Source: Lentisphaeria bacterium (lineage in GTDB: Bacteria > Verrucomicrobiota > Lentisphaeria > Oligosphaerales > Oligosphaeraceae). From it: DNA of 14,496 nt. The translations under genes were made by a program, and so were the position numbers. Shown piece after piece: positions 7,981-14,496 of this stretch (the stretch's first letter is position 1; each line of letters begins with the position of its first letter). The stretch is taken from the NCBI GenBank assembly GCA_028699735.1, contig JAQVUB010000018.1, positions 1 through 14,496 on the forward strand. Direction: 5' to 3'. The notes beneath the pieces are model-generated. The model was given only the letters and a program-made list of their open reading frames with translations. It did not search any database and had not been told where the DNA came from.

Positions 7981-9858
7981 TTACAGCAGATTTTCCATGA
8001 TATAGGTTCTTCGTTCCGGGACATTTTCGCCCATGAAGAATTTCAGCATATCATCGACCTGGCGGACATTGTCAATACTGACTTGCTGCAAGCGGATGTC
8101 CTCACCGATGAACTGCCCAAATTCATTTGGGGAAATTTCGCCGAGTCCTTTGAAACGGGTCACTTCGCAATCGCGTCCGAGTGCTTTCATGGCGGCATCG
8201 CGTTCCGTCTCCGTATAACAATAGCGCGTTTCTTTTTTGTTGCGCACCCGGAAAAGCGGAGTTTCCAGAATGAAGAGGCGTTCGGATTCGACCAGTGGCT
8301 GGAAGAAGGTCAGAAAATAGGTAATCAGCAGATTCCGGATGTGAAAACCATCCACATCGGCATCCGTCGCGATGATAATTTTTGCATAACGCAGATCATC
8401 CAGGGAATTTTCGATACCGATGGCCTGCATGATCCCGTAGAGTTCCTCATTCTGGTAAACCGTTTCTTTGCGCAAACCATAGCAGTTTCGCGGTTTGCCA
8501 CGCAAACTGAATACGGCCTGGGTCTGCGGATCACGCGAAGTCACTACCGAGCCGGAGGCAGAATTGCCTTCGGTCAGAAAAATCATCGTTTCCTGGCATT
8601 TGCGCTTTTCCTCTTCCTTGCGCTTATTGGCTGCCTCGTTGAAATGGTATTTGCAATCGCGCAGTTTGTCCACTTTCAGCTGGGATTTCTGCGCCAGTTC
8701 CTTGGCTCCCTTGCGCACGGCCTGAATCTGCTTGCGGATCGACTCATTTTTTTCAATCTTTTCAAAAATCCGGTTTTTAATTTCGGGGTTTTTGTAGAGG
8801 AATGCGACGATCGCCTGTTTGACTTCATTAATGACATCGGCTTTGATATCAGTATTTCCGAGTTTGGTTTTTGTCTGCGATTCAAAAACCGGATCTTGGA
8901 CTTTCAGTGCGATGACCCCGGTGATTCCGCAACGGATATCTTCGAAATCTAGCGGTTTTGGCGCCAGTTCATTGATGGCTTTGCCGATGGCTTCCTTGAA
9001 AGCTGCCAGATGGGTGCCGCCATCACTGGTATACTGCGTGTTGACAAAGGAATAGTAATTTTCATTGAAGCTGCCGGTATGGCAGAAGGCGAATTCCATC
9101 GTCTCGGATTTGTAATGAATCATGTCATACAACGCATCCGATTCCAGCTTCGAGTCCAACAAATCCAACAGCCCGCGCCGGGAATAAAAACGTTCCCCGT
9201 TGCAACTCAGACTCAAACCGCTGTTCAGCCAGGAATAATGCTGCATCCGGCGACGAATATATTTTGCATCAAAATGATATTCCGGGAATATCTCATGCGA
9301 AGGACGAAACTGAATCTCTGTGCCATTGGGCTGATCGCTGTCCAGGCTTTCTTCGGCAACAAAAAAGCCCTCTGCAAAACGGGACGTGACTGACTTGCCG
9401 CCGCGCCAGGAAGTGACCCGGAAATCCTCCGACAGGAAATTGACCGCCTTCAGGCCTACGCCATTGAGGCCGATCGAGCTGGAAAAGGGGCGTTTTATCC
9501 CGTCTTTTCCAGTGATAAATTTTCCGCCGGTATTAATTTTTGAAACACAGTCCGTCACTTTGTCGAGCGGGATACCGCGCCCGAAGTCCCGTACTGTGAC
9601 ATTGCCATCTTCCTCGACAGTGACTTCGATTTTGCGTCCGTTTCCCATGACGAATTCATCGACGCTGTTGTCGATGACCTCTTTAAGCAGCACATAAATA
9701 CCGTCATCATGGTGATCGCCATTACCAAGCCGGCCAATGTACATTCCGGGGCGGGAACGCACATGTTCACGGGGACTCAAGGTTTTGATCGCTTCGGAAC
9801 CGTATTCATCCTCTTTGATCGGATCAAAATTTAAATCATGATCATTTTCCTGAGACAC
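7981..9858 (-). CDS. Type IIA DNA topoisomerase subunit B (GyrB/ParE-like)
   Basis: 625 residues. The ATPase and metal-binding half of a type IIA topoisomerase; with a GyrA/ParC partner it would pass one duplex through another. GHKL ATPase: Glu60 and Asn64 in KEVIDNSVDE, DFGRGIP at 91-97, GLNGVGLKAVN at 130-140, TSDGGTH at 277-283 and QTKTKLGN at 328-335 with the ATP-sensing Lys. TOPRIM domain: catalytic Glu430 in EGNSASGS and the metal-binding DADVDG at 499-504. The C-terminal ~60 residues contain FKGLGEI. The length and the SASGS, GLNGVG and YCYTE motifs resemble ParE of Bacteroidota rather than the ~800-residue gyrase B. The start is the GTG at 9858, with AGAGGT (9865-9870) six bases upstream; an earlier in-frame GTG at 9891 has no ribosome site and would add 11 unrelated residues. 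No A-subunit gene is adjacent. Confidence 0.94.
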   Translation of the reverse strand: MSQENDHDLNFDPIKEDEYGSEAIKTLSPREHVRSRPGMYIGRLGNGDHHDDGIYVLLKEVIDNSVDEFVMGNGRKIEVTVEEDGNVTVRDFGRGIPLDKVTDCVSKINTGGKFITGKDGIKRPFSSSIGLNGVGLKAVNFLSEDFRVTSWRGGKSVTSRFAEGFFVAEESLDSDQPNGTEIQFRPSHEIFPEYHFDAKYIRRRMQHYSWLNSGLSLSCNGERFYSRRGLLDLLDSKLESDALYDMIHYKSETMEFAFCHTGSFNENYYSFVNTQYTSDGGTHLAAFKEAIGKAINELAPKPLDFEDIRCGITGVIALKVQDPVFESQTKTKLGNTDIKADVINEVKQAIVAFLYKNPEIKNRIFEKIEKNESIRKQIQAVRKGAKELAQKSQLKVDKLRDCKYHFNEAANKRKEEEKRKCQETMIFLTEGNSASGSVVTSRDPQTQAVFSLRGKPRNCYGLRKETVYQNEELYGIMQAIGIENSLDDLRYAKIIIATDADVDGFHIRNLLITYFLTFFQPLVESERLFILETPLFRVRNKKETRYCYTETERDAAMKALGRDCEVTRFKGLGEISPNEFGQFIGEDIRLQQVSIDNVRQVDDMLKFFMGENVPERRTYIMENLL

Positions 9859-9864
9859 TGCATT

Positions 9865-9870
9865 ACCTCT
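9865..9870 (-). promoter_or_regulatory. Ribosome-binding site setting the GTG start
   Basis: AGAGGT on the minus strand, six bases before the GTG at 9858. It supports that codon as the true start of the topoisomerase subunit instead of the GTG 33 bases further upstream. Confidence 0.65.
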
Positions 9871-9999
9871 TGTTTCGAGCCCGCATGACACGCAACATCA
9901 TGACCTACAACCGGTCTTCTGCCGGAAATCAATAAAGAAATTTACCCCGTCAGGCTGAACAAGTGGATCAGTTAAAGAGGGCAAACGGCAAAAAACCGT

Positions 10000-10305
10000 T
10001 TATTCAAAATTCTTTTTCCGTTTGCGAAAAGGCGATTGGCGGTGGATTGCCGGGTCTTCCTCGAAATCATCCTCTTCCTCAAAATCCTCTTCCTCGTCTT
10101 CTTCCTCCTCGTCGTCGAGGTCATCGTCGAAGTTTTCCTCTTCGACTTCATCGAGTTCGAGGTCCTCTTCATCATCGAACTCATCGAAGAGATTGGAAGA
10201 CAGGACGAGCTGGCCACATTCCGGGCAGAGTCCATCCTCTTTTTCAACTTCACTGAGAAGAACTTTGCATTCGCAATGCGGGCATTTGATCGTTTCTCTG
10301 GCCAT
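10000..10305 (-). CDS. Zinc-ribbon protein with extreme acidic tail
   Basis: 101 residues from the ATG at 10305. Residues 1-35 are a zinc ribbon: CPHCEC at 8-13 and CPEC at 27-30, four to five Cys for one Zn. Residues 41-84 are 35 Asp/Glu out of 44, broken only by single Phe, Leu, Val and Asn. The end (residues 89-101) is basic, with RKRKK at 94-98. The layout resembles the 'FYDLN acid' proteins of Alphaproteobacteria, though the FYDLN motif itself is absent, so relatedness is not claimed. Acidic tails of this type mimic nucleic acid or bind basic proteins; that is inference. The strong AAGGAGGA site eight bases upstream fixes this start; the open frame continues 49 codons further but that part overlaps the leader. 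It lies 141 bases upstream of the topoisomerase gene on the same strand. Confidence 0.85.
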   Translation of the reverse strand: MARETIKCPHCECKVLLSEVEKEDGLCPECGQLVLSSNLFDEFDDEEDLELDEVEEENFDDDLDDEEEEDEEEDFEEEDDFEEDPAIHRQSPFRKRKKNFE

Positions 10306-10313
10306 CGTGATAT

Positions 10314-10321
10314 TCCTCCTT
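10314..10321 (-). promoter_or_regulatory. Strong ribosome-binding site of the zinc-ribbon gene
   Basis: AAGGAGGA on the minus strand, eight bases before the ATG at 10305. It is the best Shine-Dalgarno match on this strand and rules in favour of the short, 101-residue reading. Confidence 0.8.
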
Positions 10322-10358
10322 AGACCCACTGAAGGTTGTCTGAAAAAAAAATTCAAAT

Positions 10359-10381
10359 CCAGGCCGTGAAAACATGCCTGG
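10359..10381 (-). other. Leader hairpin of the zinc-ribbon gene
   Basis: CCAGGC and GCCTGG pair across an 11-base loop, and the minus strand then reads ATTTGAA followed by nine T. The stem followed by a T run 7 bases later is terminator- or attenuator-like and lies between the ribosome site and any upstream promoter. The stem is only six pairs, and the T run does not abut it, so this is weak. Confidence 0.3.
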
Positions 10382-10398
10382 AACGGCAAAAACACAGA

Positions 10399-10426
10399 AA
10401 GATACATGATCAAAAGCAGATTGCAA
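10399..10426 (-). promoter_or_regulatory. Candidate sigma70 promoter for the zinc-ribbon gene
   Basis: On the minus strand, TTGCAA (10421-10426) and TATCTT (10399-10404) are separated by 16 bases. Each box matches the consensus at four of six positions. It would give a leader of about 85 bases containing the hairpin at 10359-10381. Weak without experimental support. Confidence 0.22.
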
Positions 10427-10482
10427 TAGGAGCGGATTTTTTTTGTTGGCAAAACCGTTTAAAAAAGTAATCCGTCAGTCAA

Positions 10483-10651
10483 CCTGGGGTAACAGGGAAA
10501 TTCTTCTTGAACAACGAAAAGCACCAAACGACACGAAAAAATTTCATGGGAAACGGCTTTGACTGCGAGAATGCGATGTGTATCCCATGAAATTTTTTCG
10601 TGTCGTTTGGTGCTTTTCGTTGTTCAAAAAGAAACCCTCCGTTACCAGCTT
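10483..10651. repeat. Inverted repeat R4 (ACGAAA family), near-perfect
   Basis: The best-preserved copy. The inner arms, 10507-10551 and 10583-10627, are perfectly complementary over 45 bases with a 31-base spacer. The inward order is TTGAACAACG, then GCACCAAACG, then ACACGAAAAAA, then TTTCATGGGA. The symmetry continues outward imperfectly: CTGGGGTAACAGGG at 10484-10497 mirrors the tail CCTCCGTTACCAG that begins at 10636. The tail matches the one after R3 exactly over 16 bases. Long perfect arms point to recent copying or to selection for the hairpin. Confidence 0.93.
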
Positions 10652-10805
10652 TACTGAAGCATTACCGATGCCCAGCAATTATTTTCGCTGTGCCTTCGTT
10701 TTCTGTTTGTTGTGAAGAGAATGCGGGGTTAAATTATCAGAAAAGCAGAGTTTTGGTGCCTGCAGGAATTCCCCTGGCTCGCACTTTTTTTATACTGAGG
10801 TTGAA

Positions 10806-13800
10806 ATGCTCCACGTCAACAGCATGGGATATCTTGAGCCGGGCACTGTACTGACTGGCAATTACAAATACCAGGTCGTCAGTGAAGTCGGCCGTGGGGC
10901 TATGGCTGTCGTATACTTGGCAAAGCAAATTGATCTGGAACGCCCGGTGGCCATAAAAGTGCTCTCTTCTGAGCTGGCATCCAATACCAGTTTTGTCCTT
11001 CGCTTCTTCAATGAAGTACGCACTGCAGCCTCGTTGTCGCATCCGAATATTATTCAGGCCTATGACGCCGGTATTGCCAACGGCGATATCTATTATTTCG
11101 CTATGGAATATGTGAATGGAGAAACCCTGCTGCGACGCCTGTTGCGAGAGGGACATCTGGAAATTGTCCCGACACTGAAATATGCCATGGAGATTGCCAG
11201 TGCTCTGAATTACGGCTGGCAGCGTCAGCGTCTGACACATGGTGATATCAAGCCTGAAAATATTATGATCAATGACCTCGATCAAGCCAAGCTGGCAGAT
11301 TTTGGCCTGGCCAAAGTCACCGGTCATGAATATGAAGGGCAGGAGCTGATGCTGACTCCACATTATGCTTCTCCAGAATTGATCAAAGGCCTGCGCCCGA
11401 AAGAGGATTGCCGCGCCGATATTTATGCCTTTGGTGCCAGCCTTTATCATCTGCTTTCCGGGCGCCCGCCTTTTCCGGGCAATGACGGGCATGAGGTGAT
11501 GAAACGGCATCTGCAGGAGCCGGTCGAGCCCCTGTTTTTGCGCTGTCCGGGAGTTCGTCCGGATCTTTCCGATTTCATCGCCAGCATGCTGGAAAAGGAT
11601 CCGGGGAGTCGTCCAGCGGACTGGACGGCGGTACTCAAAGGCCTTGAGGATTGCAGCATTTCTTATGGAAGGAGAGGGAAACCGGAGGCTGGCAAGGTGC
11701 GTTTTCCCCGTCAATCCGGAAACGTCCGTATTGCTCCGGTTCAGGGGACGGACTCTTCGGTATCAATGGGCGCGATGAGAGTTCGAGCACAGCAGCAGCA
11801 AAAAGGAGGTCTATGGTGGTCAGTTGCTCTGGTGCTTTCTTCTGCCCTGTTACTGTGTTTCGGTTACCTTTACTGGCGGCGTCATCTGCACAAATGTCTT
11901 GATGCTAAAATGCAACAGGCGGTTCAGGAAAATCAGGCAGTGGACTCCAGCAGTGCGGGAATTTCACCTGCAGCATTGACACAAACAGAACCGCTGGCAG
12001 TGGCGGAATCAAGCGGGGCAATCTCAGCACCGCAAGCAAGCACGCCTGCCGACCCGACTCCTGTCCTGACCGTGCCTGAGGAGAAGGCAGTTCCTGTGGC
12101 CACTGGGGAAAACGTAGATTCTTCTCCCGAGAAACTTGCTGCTGAAGCAGTGCCCCTCACGAACGAAGCGACTGTCTTGACCGGCGCTGCAACCGATGAT
12201 CCGGTTTCTTCTGCGGTTTTGCCGGAGTCCCCTGTGGCTTCTGCCGCGACGTTGCCGGTCTATCCGGATTATTCCCTGTCAGCGGTTCTGACGACATCGC
12301 AAAAGTTGGCTGCCAGTGAAATTCAGGCATGGTTTTTACTGGCTTCTTTTCAGCATGTGCCTGGCCAGTCCGGTTCTGCTGAGAAAATGATGCGTTCGCT
12401 CGAGCTTTGGTTGCAGACAAATCCAACTCCAAACTCTTTTTCCGAGCGGATTGAATTTGTCCGGCGAGAGGTGGTACCGCTCTTGGATGAAGGTCCTTCC
12501 CGACTGCTGTTGAACAAAGAAGTTCTTTTGGGGCAGACTTTTTCCGGCAGGAATAATTTGAAGCTGACAGTGCTTGATGTACTTCCGGAAGGTCTTAAGA
12601 TCGACCTGATTCTGGAAAAAGGTACCATGCGTCGTGAAATGACTTGGCGTGAAGTGATGGAGGCTCAGCTGCTGCTGGAATTGTATCGCGTCGCTTTTTT
12701 TGAAAACAAAATCAACGGTAAACCGGAATTATACCTGGCACAACTCCTGTTCAGCCGTAACAGCAAAGCCTTTCAGGCAGCCATACAAAAATATTCGGCT
12801 GCGGGCGGAGCGAATAGTTCTCTCTGGGAGGAATTGGGCAAAAAAGTCAATCTTTCTGAACGCGATTATGAAGCATTGAAAGAGTTTGCAGACCTGGTAC
12901 GGATTAGTCAGCAGGGAGGCTCTCGATTTGAAGCTGGAAGAATTGCCAGGCGCCTGTTGTTGAGTGGCAACAGCCCTTTCGACGGTGCTTATAAAGAACT
13001 GCTGGAAGCGCTTCTTTCACTTTGTGAAGAATTTCAGCCGGATATTCAGGGTGGAAGGCTGGTGCGGGAAGCCCAGGAACTGCTTGCAGACAAACCAGAC
13101 GAGGCTCTTGCCCGGCTGCTGACCGCTCAATTCCTTTGCGGACAGATTAAATATCCCGAAAAAGTGCAGATTGCCAGCCTGCAGGAGAAAGCAATTGACA
13201 GGCTTGCTTCGCTTCCAGCTTACCAGAAAAATTTTCTCAAGGCATTGCAATGGCCTTTTCTTGCCGAATTTCCCCCTGCAGTATGGCCATTTCACGGACT
13301 TGCCTGGGCTGGCCAACTGCGTTTGCAGGCAGAATACCCGGAAGACCTGCAGAAAACCGCGCTGCTTCTGGCTCATCTCGAGGCTGGGAACTGGTATGAA
13401 GTCACGGGCAAGGAAAATCAGCTTGATCCTGAATCCCTGTCGATGGAAGCCCCCGAGGAGGTTTTGCCGGCTGTGCTGTATGGGCGCAGCCTGCTGCAAT
13501 GGCGCAACGGTGATGGACAAAATGCCTGGCAAGGGGATCTGCTGCGTCTCCATCAGCTGTCTTTCAGCGATCAGCTGGCTCCGGATGCCAAAGCACTGCT
13601 TTTCGAATATGCGGCGCTGTCCCGCCTCCGTTTGAACAGAAATGAAAAAGGAATGTTGCTATCCTTGCCCGATGAATTCTGGCTCGGTGGAAATCCTGAT
13701 CATTTGCGTCGCCGAGTACGGATTGTTCTGACTGCGTTGCTGGAAAACCAGTACTATCAACGTGCCTTTGAAATGAACCGTTTCTTTCTTTCTCAACTCA

Positions 13801-14496
13801 AAGATAAAAAAGAGCAGGGCGACTTACTGCATGAATTGAATTGGCTGCAAAAGGAGGCACAAGCAGCACTCCGGGAAAATCCCAGGTCAACGAAAAGCTC
13901 CCTGGATGCCGCAAAATTTCCCGTTTTCCTGATGGCTGACGAAGCCGGAAGTGAGTATGCATTTCGTCTGCAACTGGCTGCTCTGGGTAACCAGCCTCTT
14001 CCCGGCGCAGCGGATCGGCATTTTCTGGATTTTTTTACAGCCCATGCAAAGGGTTGGAAGCGGATCGGAGGAGATGTCATTTATGACTGGCTCCTGCGCC
14101 GTGTTGCCTGGCAAATTTCTGCAGGGGACACCAACCGGGCTTTTCAACTTTGCGACCAAATCCTGGCACTTCAGGCACCTTGCCTGTTCGCTTTCTATCC
14201 CCGTATCCAGTTTCTTCGCGCTGCCTTGCTTTGCCGCAATGGACAAACGGCCATCCTGACCGATATATTCCTCCTGCTTCGTAATTGCACAGCAGCCAGC
14301 GAACTTGAAAAGCGTCTGTTGAGGGTTGCAGACAATAAGGTGCAGATCAGCCGTCCAAGTAATGATGAACCGCCTTATTACTGGCGAAATCTGCTCTGGT
14401 TCTGTTTCCAAACCGGCATCTCACAGACAACTGGCAGCCCCAACACAGCAAGCTGGGAATACCGCAATGGCTTTGCCGCCGAAACGGTACTGCACC
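10806..14496 (+). CDS. Membrane-anchored Ser/Thr protein kinase, very large, 3' end outside window
   Basis: Open for 1230 codons with no stop, so the gene continues beyond the window. Hanks-type kinase, residues about 20-280: Gly-rich loop GRGAMAVV at 29-36, Lys51 in VAIK, Glu70 of helix C, hinge MEYVNGE at 100-106, catalytic HGDIKPEN at 145-152 (Asp147), DFG at 165-167, SPE at 189-191, Asp205 and Arg269. Gly replaces Arg in the HRD motif (non-RD type). A single membrane helix spans about 336-356, then an Ala/Pro/Ser/Thr/Glu-rich linker of about 115 residues, then more than 700 residues with no domain I recognise, mostly helical, with a small beta-rich patch near 569-615. So the kinase faces the cytoplasm and the long part the periplasm or outside, as in PknB/PrkC-type receptors. 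The ATG has GAGG five bases upstream; no earlier start is in frame. Substrate and ligand unknown. Confidence 0.95.
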   Translation, partial: MLHVNSMGYLEPGTVLTGNYKYQVVSEVGRGAMAVVYLAKQIDLERPVAIKVLSSELASNTSFVLRFFNEVRTAASLSHPNIIQAYDAGIANGDIYYFAMEYVNGETLLRRLLREGHLEIVPTLKYAMEIASALNYGWQRQRLTHGDIKPENIMINDLDQAKLADFGLAKVTGHEYEGQELMLTPHYASPELIKGLRPKEDCRADIYAFGASLYHLLSGRPPFPGNDGHEVMKRHLQEPVEPLFLRCPGVRPDLSDFIASMLEKDPGSRPADWTAVLKGLEDCSISYGRRGKPEAGKVRFPRQSGNVRIAPVQGTDSSVSMGAMRVRAQQQQKGGLWWSVALVLSSALLLCFGYLYWRRHLHKCLDAKMQQAVQENQAVDSSSAGISPAALTQTEPLAVAESSGAISAPQASTPADPTPVLTVPEEKAVPVATGENVDSSPEKLAAEAVPLTNEATVLTGAATDDPVSSAVLPESPVASAATLPVYPDYSLSAVLTTSQKLAASEIQAWFLLASFQHVPGQSGSAEKMMRSLELWLQTNPTPNSFSERIEFVRREVVPLLDEGPSRLLLNKEVLLGQTFSGRNNLKLTVLDVLPEGLKIDLILEKGTMRREMTWREVMEAQLLLELYRVAFFENKINGKPELYLAQLLFSRNSKAFQAAIQKYSAAGGANSSLWEELGKKVNLSERDYEALKEFADLVRISQQGGSRFEAGRIARRLLLSGNSPFDGAYKELLEALLSLCEEFQPDIQGGRLVREAQELLADKPDEALARLLTAQFLCGQIKYPEKVQIASLQEKAIDRLASLPAYQKNFLKALQWPFLAEFPPAVWPFHGLAWAGQLRLQAEYPEDLQKTALLLAHLEAGNWYEVTGKENQLDPESLSMEAPEEVLPAVLYGRSLLQWRNGDGQNAWQGDLLRLHQLSFSDQLAPDAKALLFEYAALSRLRLNRNEKGMLLSLPDEFWLGGNPDHLRRRVRIVLTALLENQYYQRAFEMNRFFLSQLKDKKEQGDLLHELNWLQKEAQAALRENPRSTKSSLDAAKFPVFLMADEAGSEYAFRLQLAALGNQPLPGAADRHFLDFFTAHAKGWKRIGGDVIYDWLLRRVAWQISAGDTNRAFQLCDQILALQAPCLFAFYPRIQFLRAALLCRNGQTAILTDIFLLLRNCTAASELEKRLLRVADNKVQISRPSNDEPPYYWRNLLWFCFQTGISQTTGSPNTASWEYRNGFAAETVLH

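Larger units (their letters stand above)
10306..10805. other. Divergent intergenic region
   Basis: 500 bases between the divergent zinc-ribbon and kinase genes. The left part (10306-10482) holds the zinc-ribbon ribosome site, a leader hairpin and a possible promoter. The centre is repeat R4 with its outer flanks. The right part (10652-10805) is the kinase leader, AT-rich in places, with a T run at 10785-10791; I see no convincing promoter boxes, operator or small gene in it. Confidence 0.6.

Noticed and set aside
9983..10001. Possible terminator hairpin just after the zinc-ribbon stop
   Set aside because: AAACGG and CCGTTT can pair, but the stem is six pairs and the run of T lies in the loop, not after the stem. 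It does not fit an intrinsic terminator.
10022..10369. Plus-strand Ser-rich reading opposite the acidic tail
   Set aside because: It is the antisense image of the Asp/Glu codons (GAG/GAC read backwards) and has no ribosome site. The zinc-ribbon reading explains the sequence.
10306..10452. N-terminal extension of the zinc-ribbon protein by 49 residues
   Set aside because: The open frame continues upstream, but the strong AAGGAGGA site and the ATG at 10305 mark the real start. The extra part has no family likeness and overlaps a leader hairpin.
3463..10651. CRISPR array reading of the repeated ACGAAA segments
   Set aside because: The copies are kilobases apart, palindromic over ~120 bases and separated by genes. 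There are no regular spacers and no cas genes.
10737..11714. Minus-strand open frame of 325 codons over the kinase start
   Set aside because: The plus strand here encodes an intact kinase domain with all catalytic motifs. The antisense frame has no domain and no ribosome site.

Overview
The window carries nine protein-coding genes and four copies of one long inverted repeat. No rRNA, tRNA, CRISPR array or transposase was found. Base composition is near 50% GC. The gene mix suggests a Gram-negative bacterium, possibly of the PVC superphylum (Lentisphaerota, Kiritimatiellota, Verrucomicrobiota or Planctomycetota). It includes a eukaryote-type Ser/Thr kinase fused to a very large extracytoplasmic region, a family B DNA polymerase, a topoisomerase IIA B subunit with Bacteroidota-like motifs, and a lipoprotein. 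This assignment is an inference from gene content; no single gene proves it.

Left block (95-6798, plus strand): an MgtC/SapB membrane protein, a small predicted lipoprotein and a family B DNA polymerase lie close together (gaps of 30-44 bases). Repeat copy R1 follows. Next come a Cu(I)-type P1B ATPase (copA) and a beta-class DNA methyltransferase whose start overlaps the end of copA by 14 bases.

Middle block (6799-10305, minus strand): reading in the direction of transcription, a small zinc-ribbon protein with a very acidic tail is followed by the topoisomerase IIA ATPase/TOPRIM subunit and then a fumarylacetoacetate hydrolase-family enzyme. Repeat R2 fills the convergent gap between the methyltransferase and the hydrolase. 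Repeat R3 lies between the hydrolase and the topoisomerase gene.

Right block (10806 to the edge, plus strand): a divergent gap of 500 bases contains repeat R4. After it a Ser/Thr protein kinase gene reads open without a stop for 1230 codons and leaves the window. It has a cytoplasmic kinase domain, one membrane span, an Ala/Pro/Ser/Thr/Glu-rich linker and more than 700 residues of unrecognised, mostly helical sequence outside the membrane.

The genes do not form one pathway. DNA metabolism (polymerase, topoisomerase subunit, methyltransferase) is mixed with metal and envelope functions. The common thread is the repeat. Each copy has inward-facing arms of about 40-50 bases carrying ACGAAA units spaced 9-10 bases apart, and the copies sit exactly at boundaries between gene blocks. 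The repeat family and the giant receptor-like kinase are the two items most worth following up.
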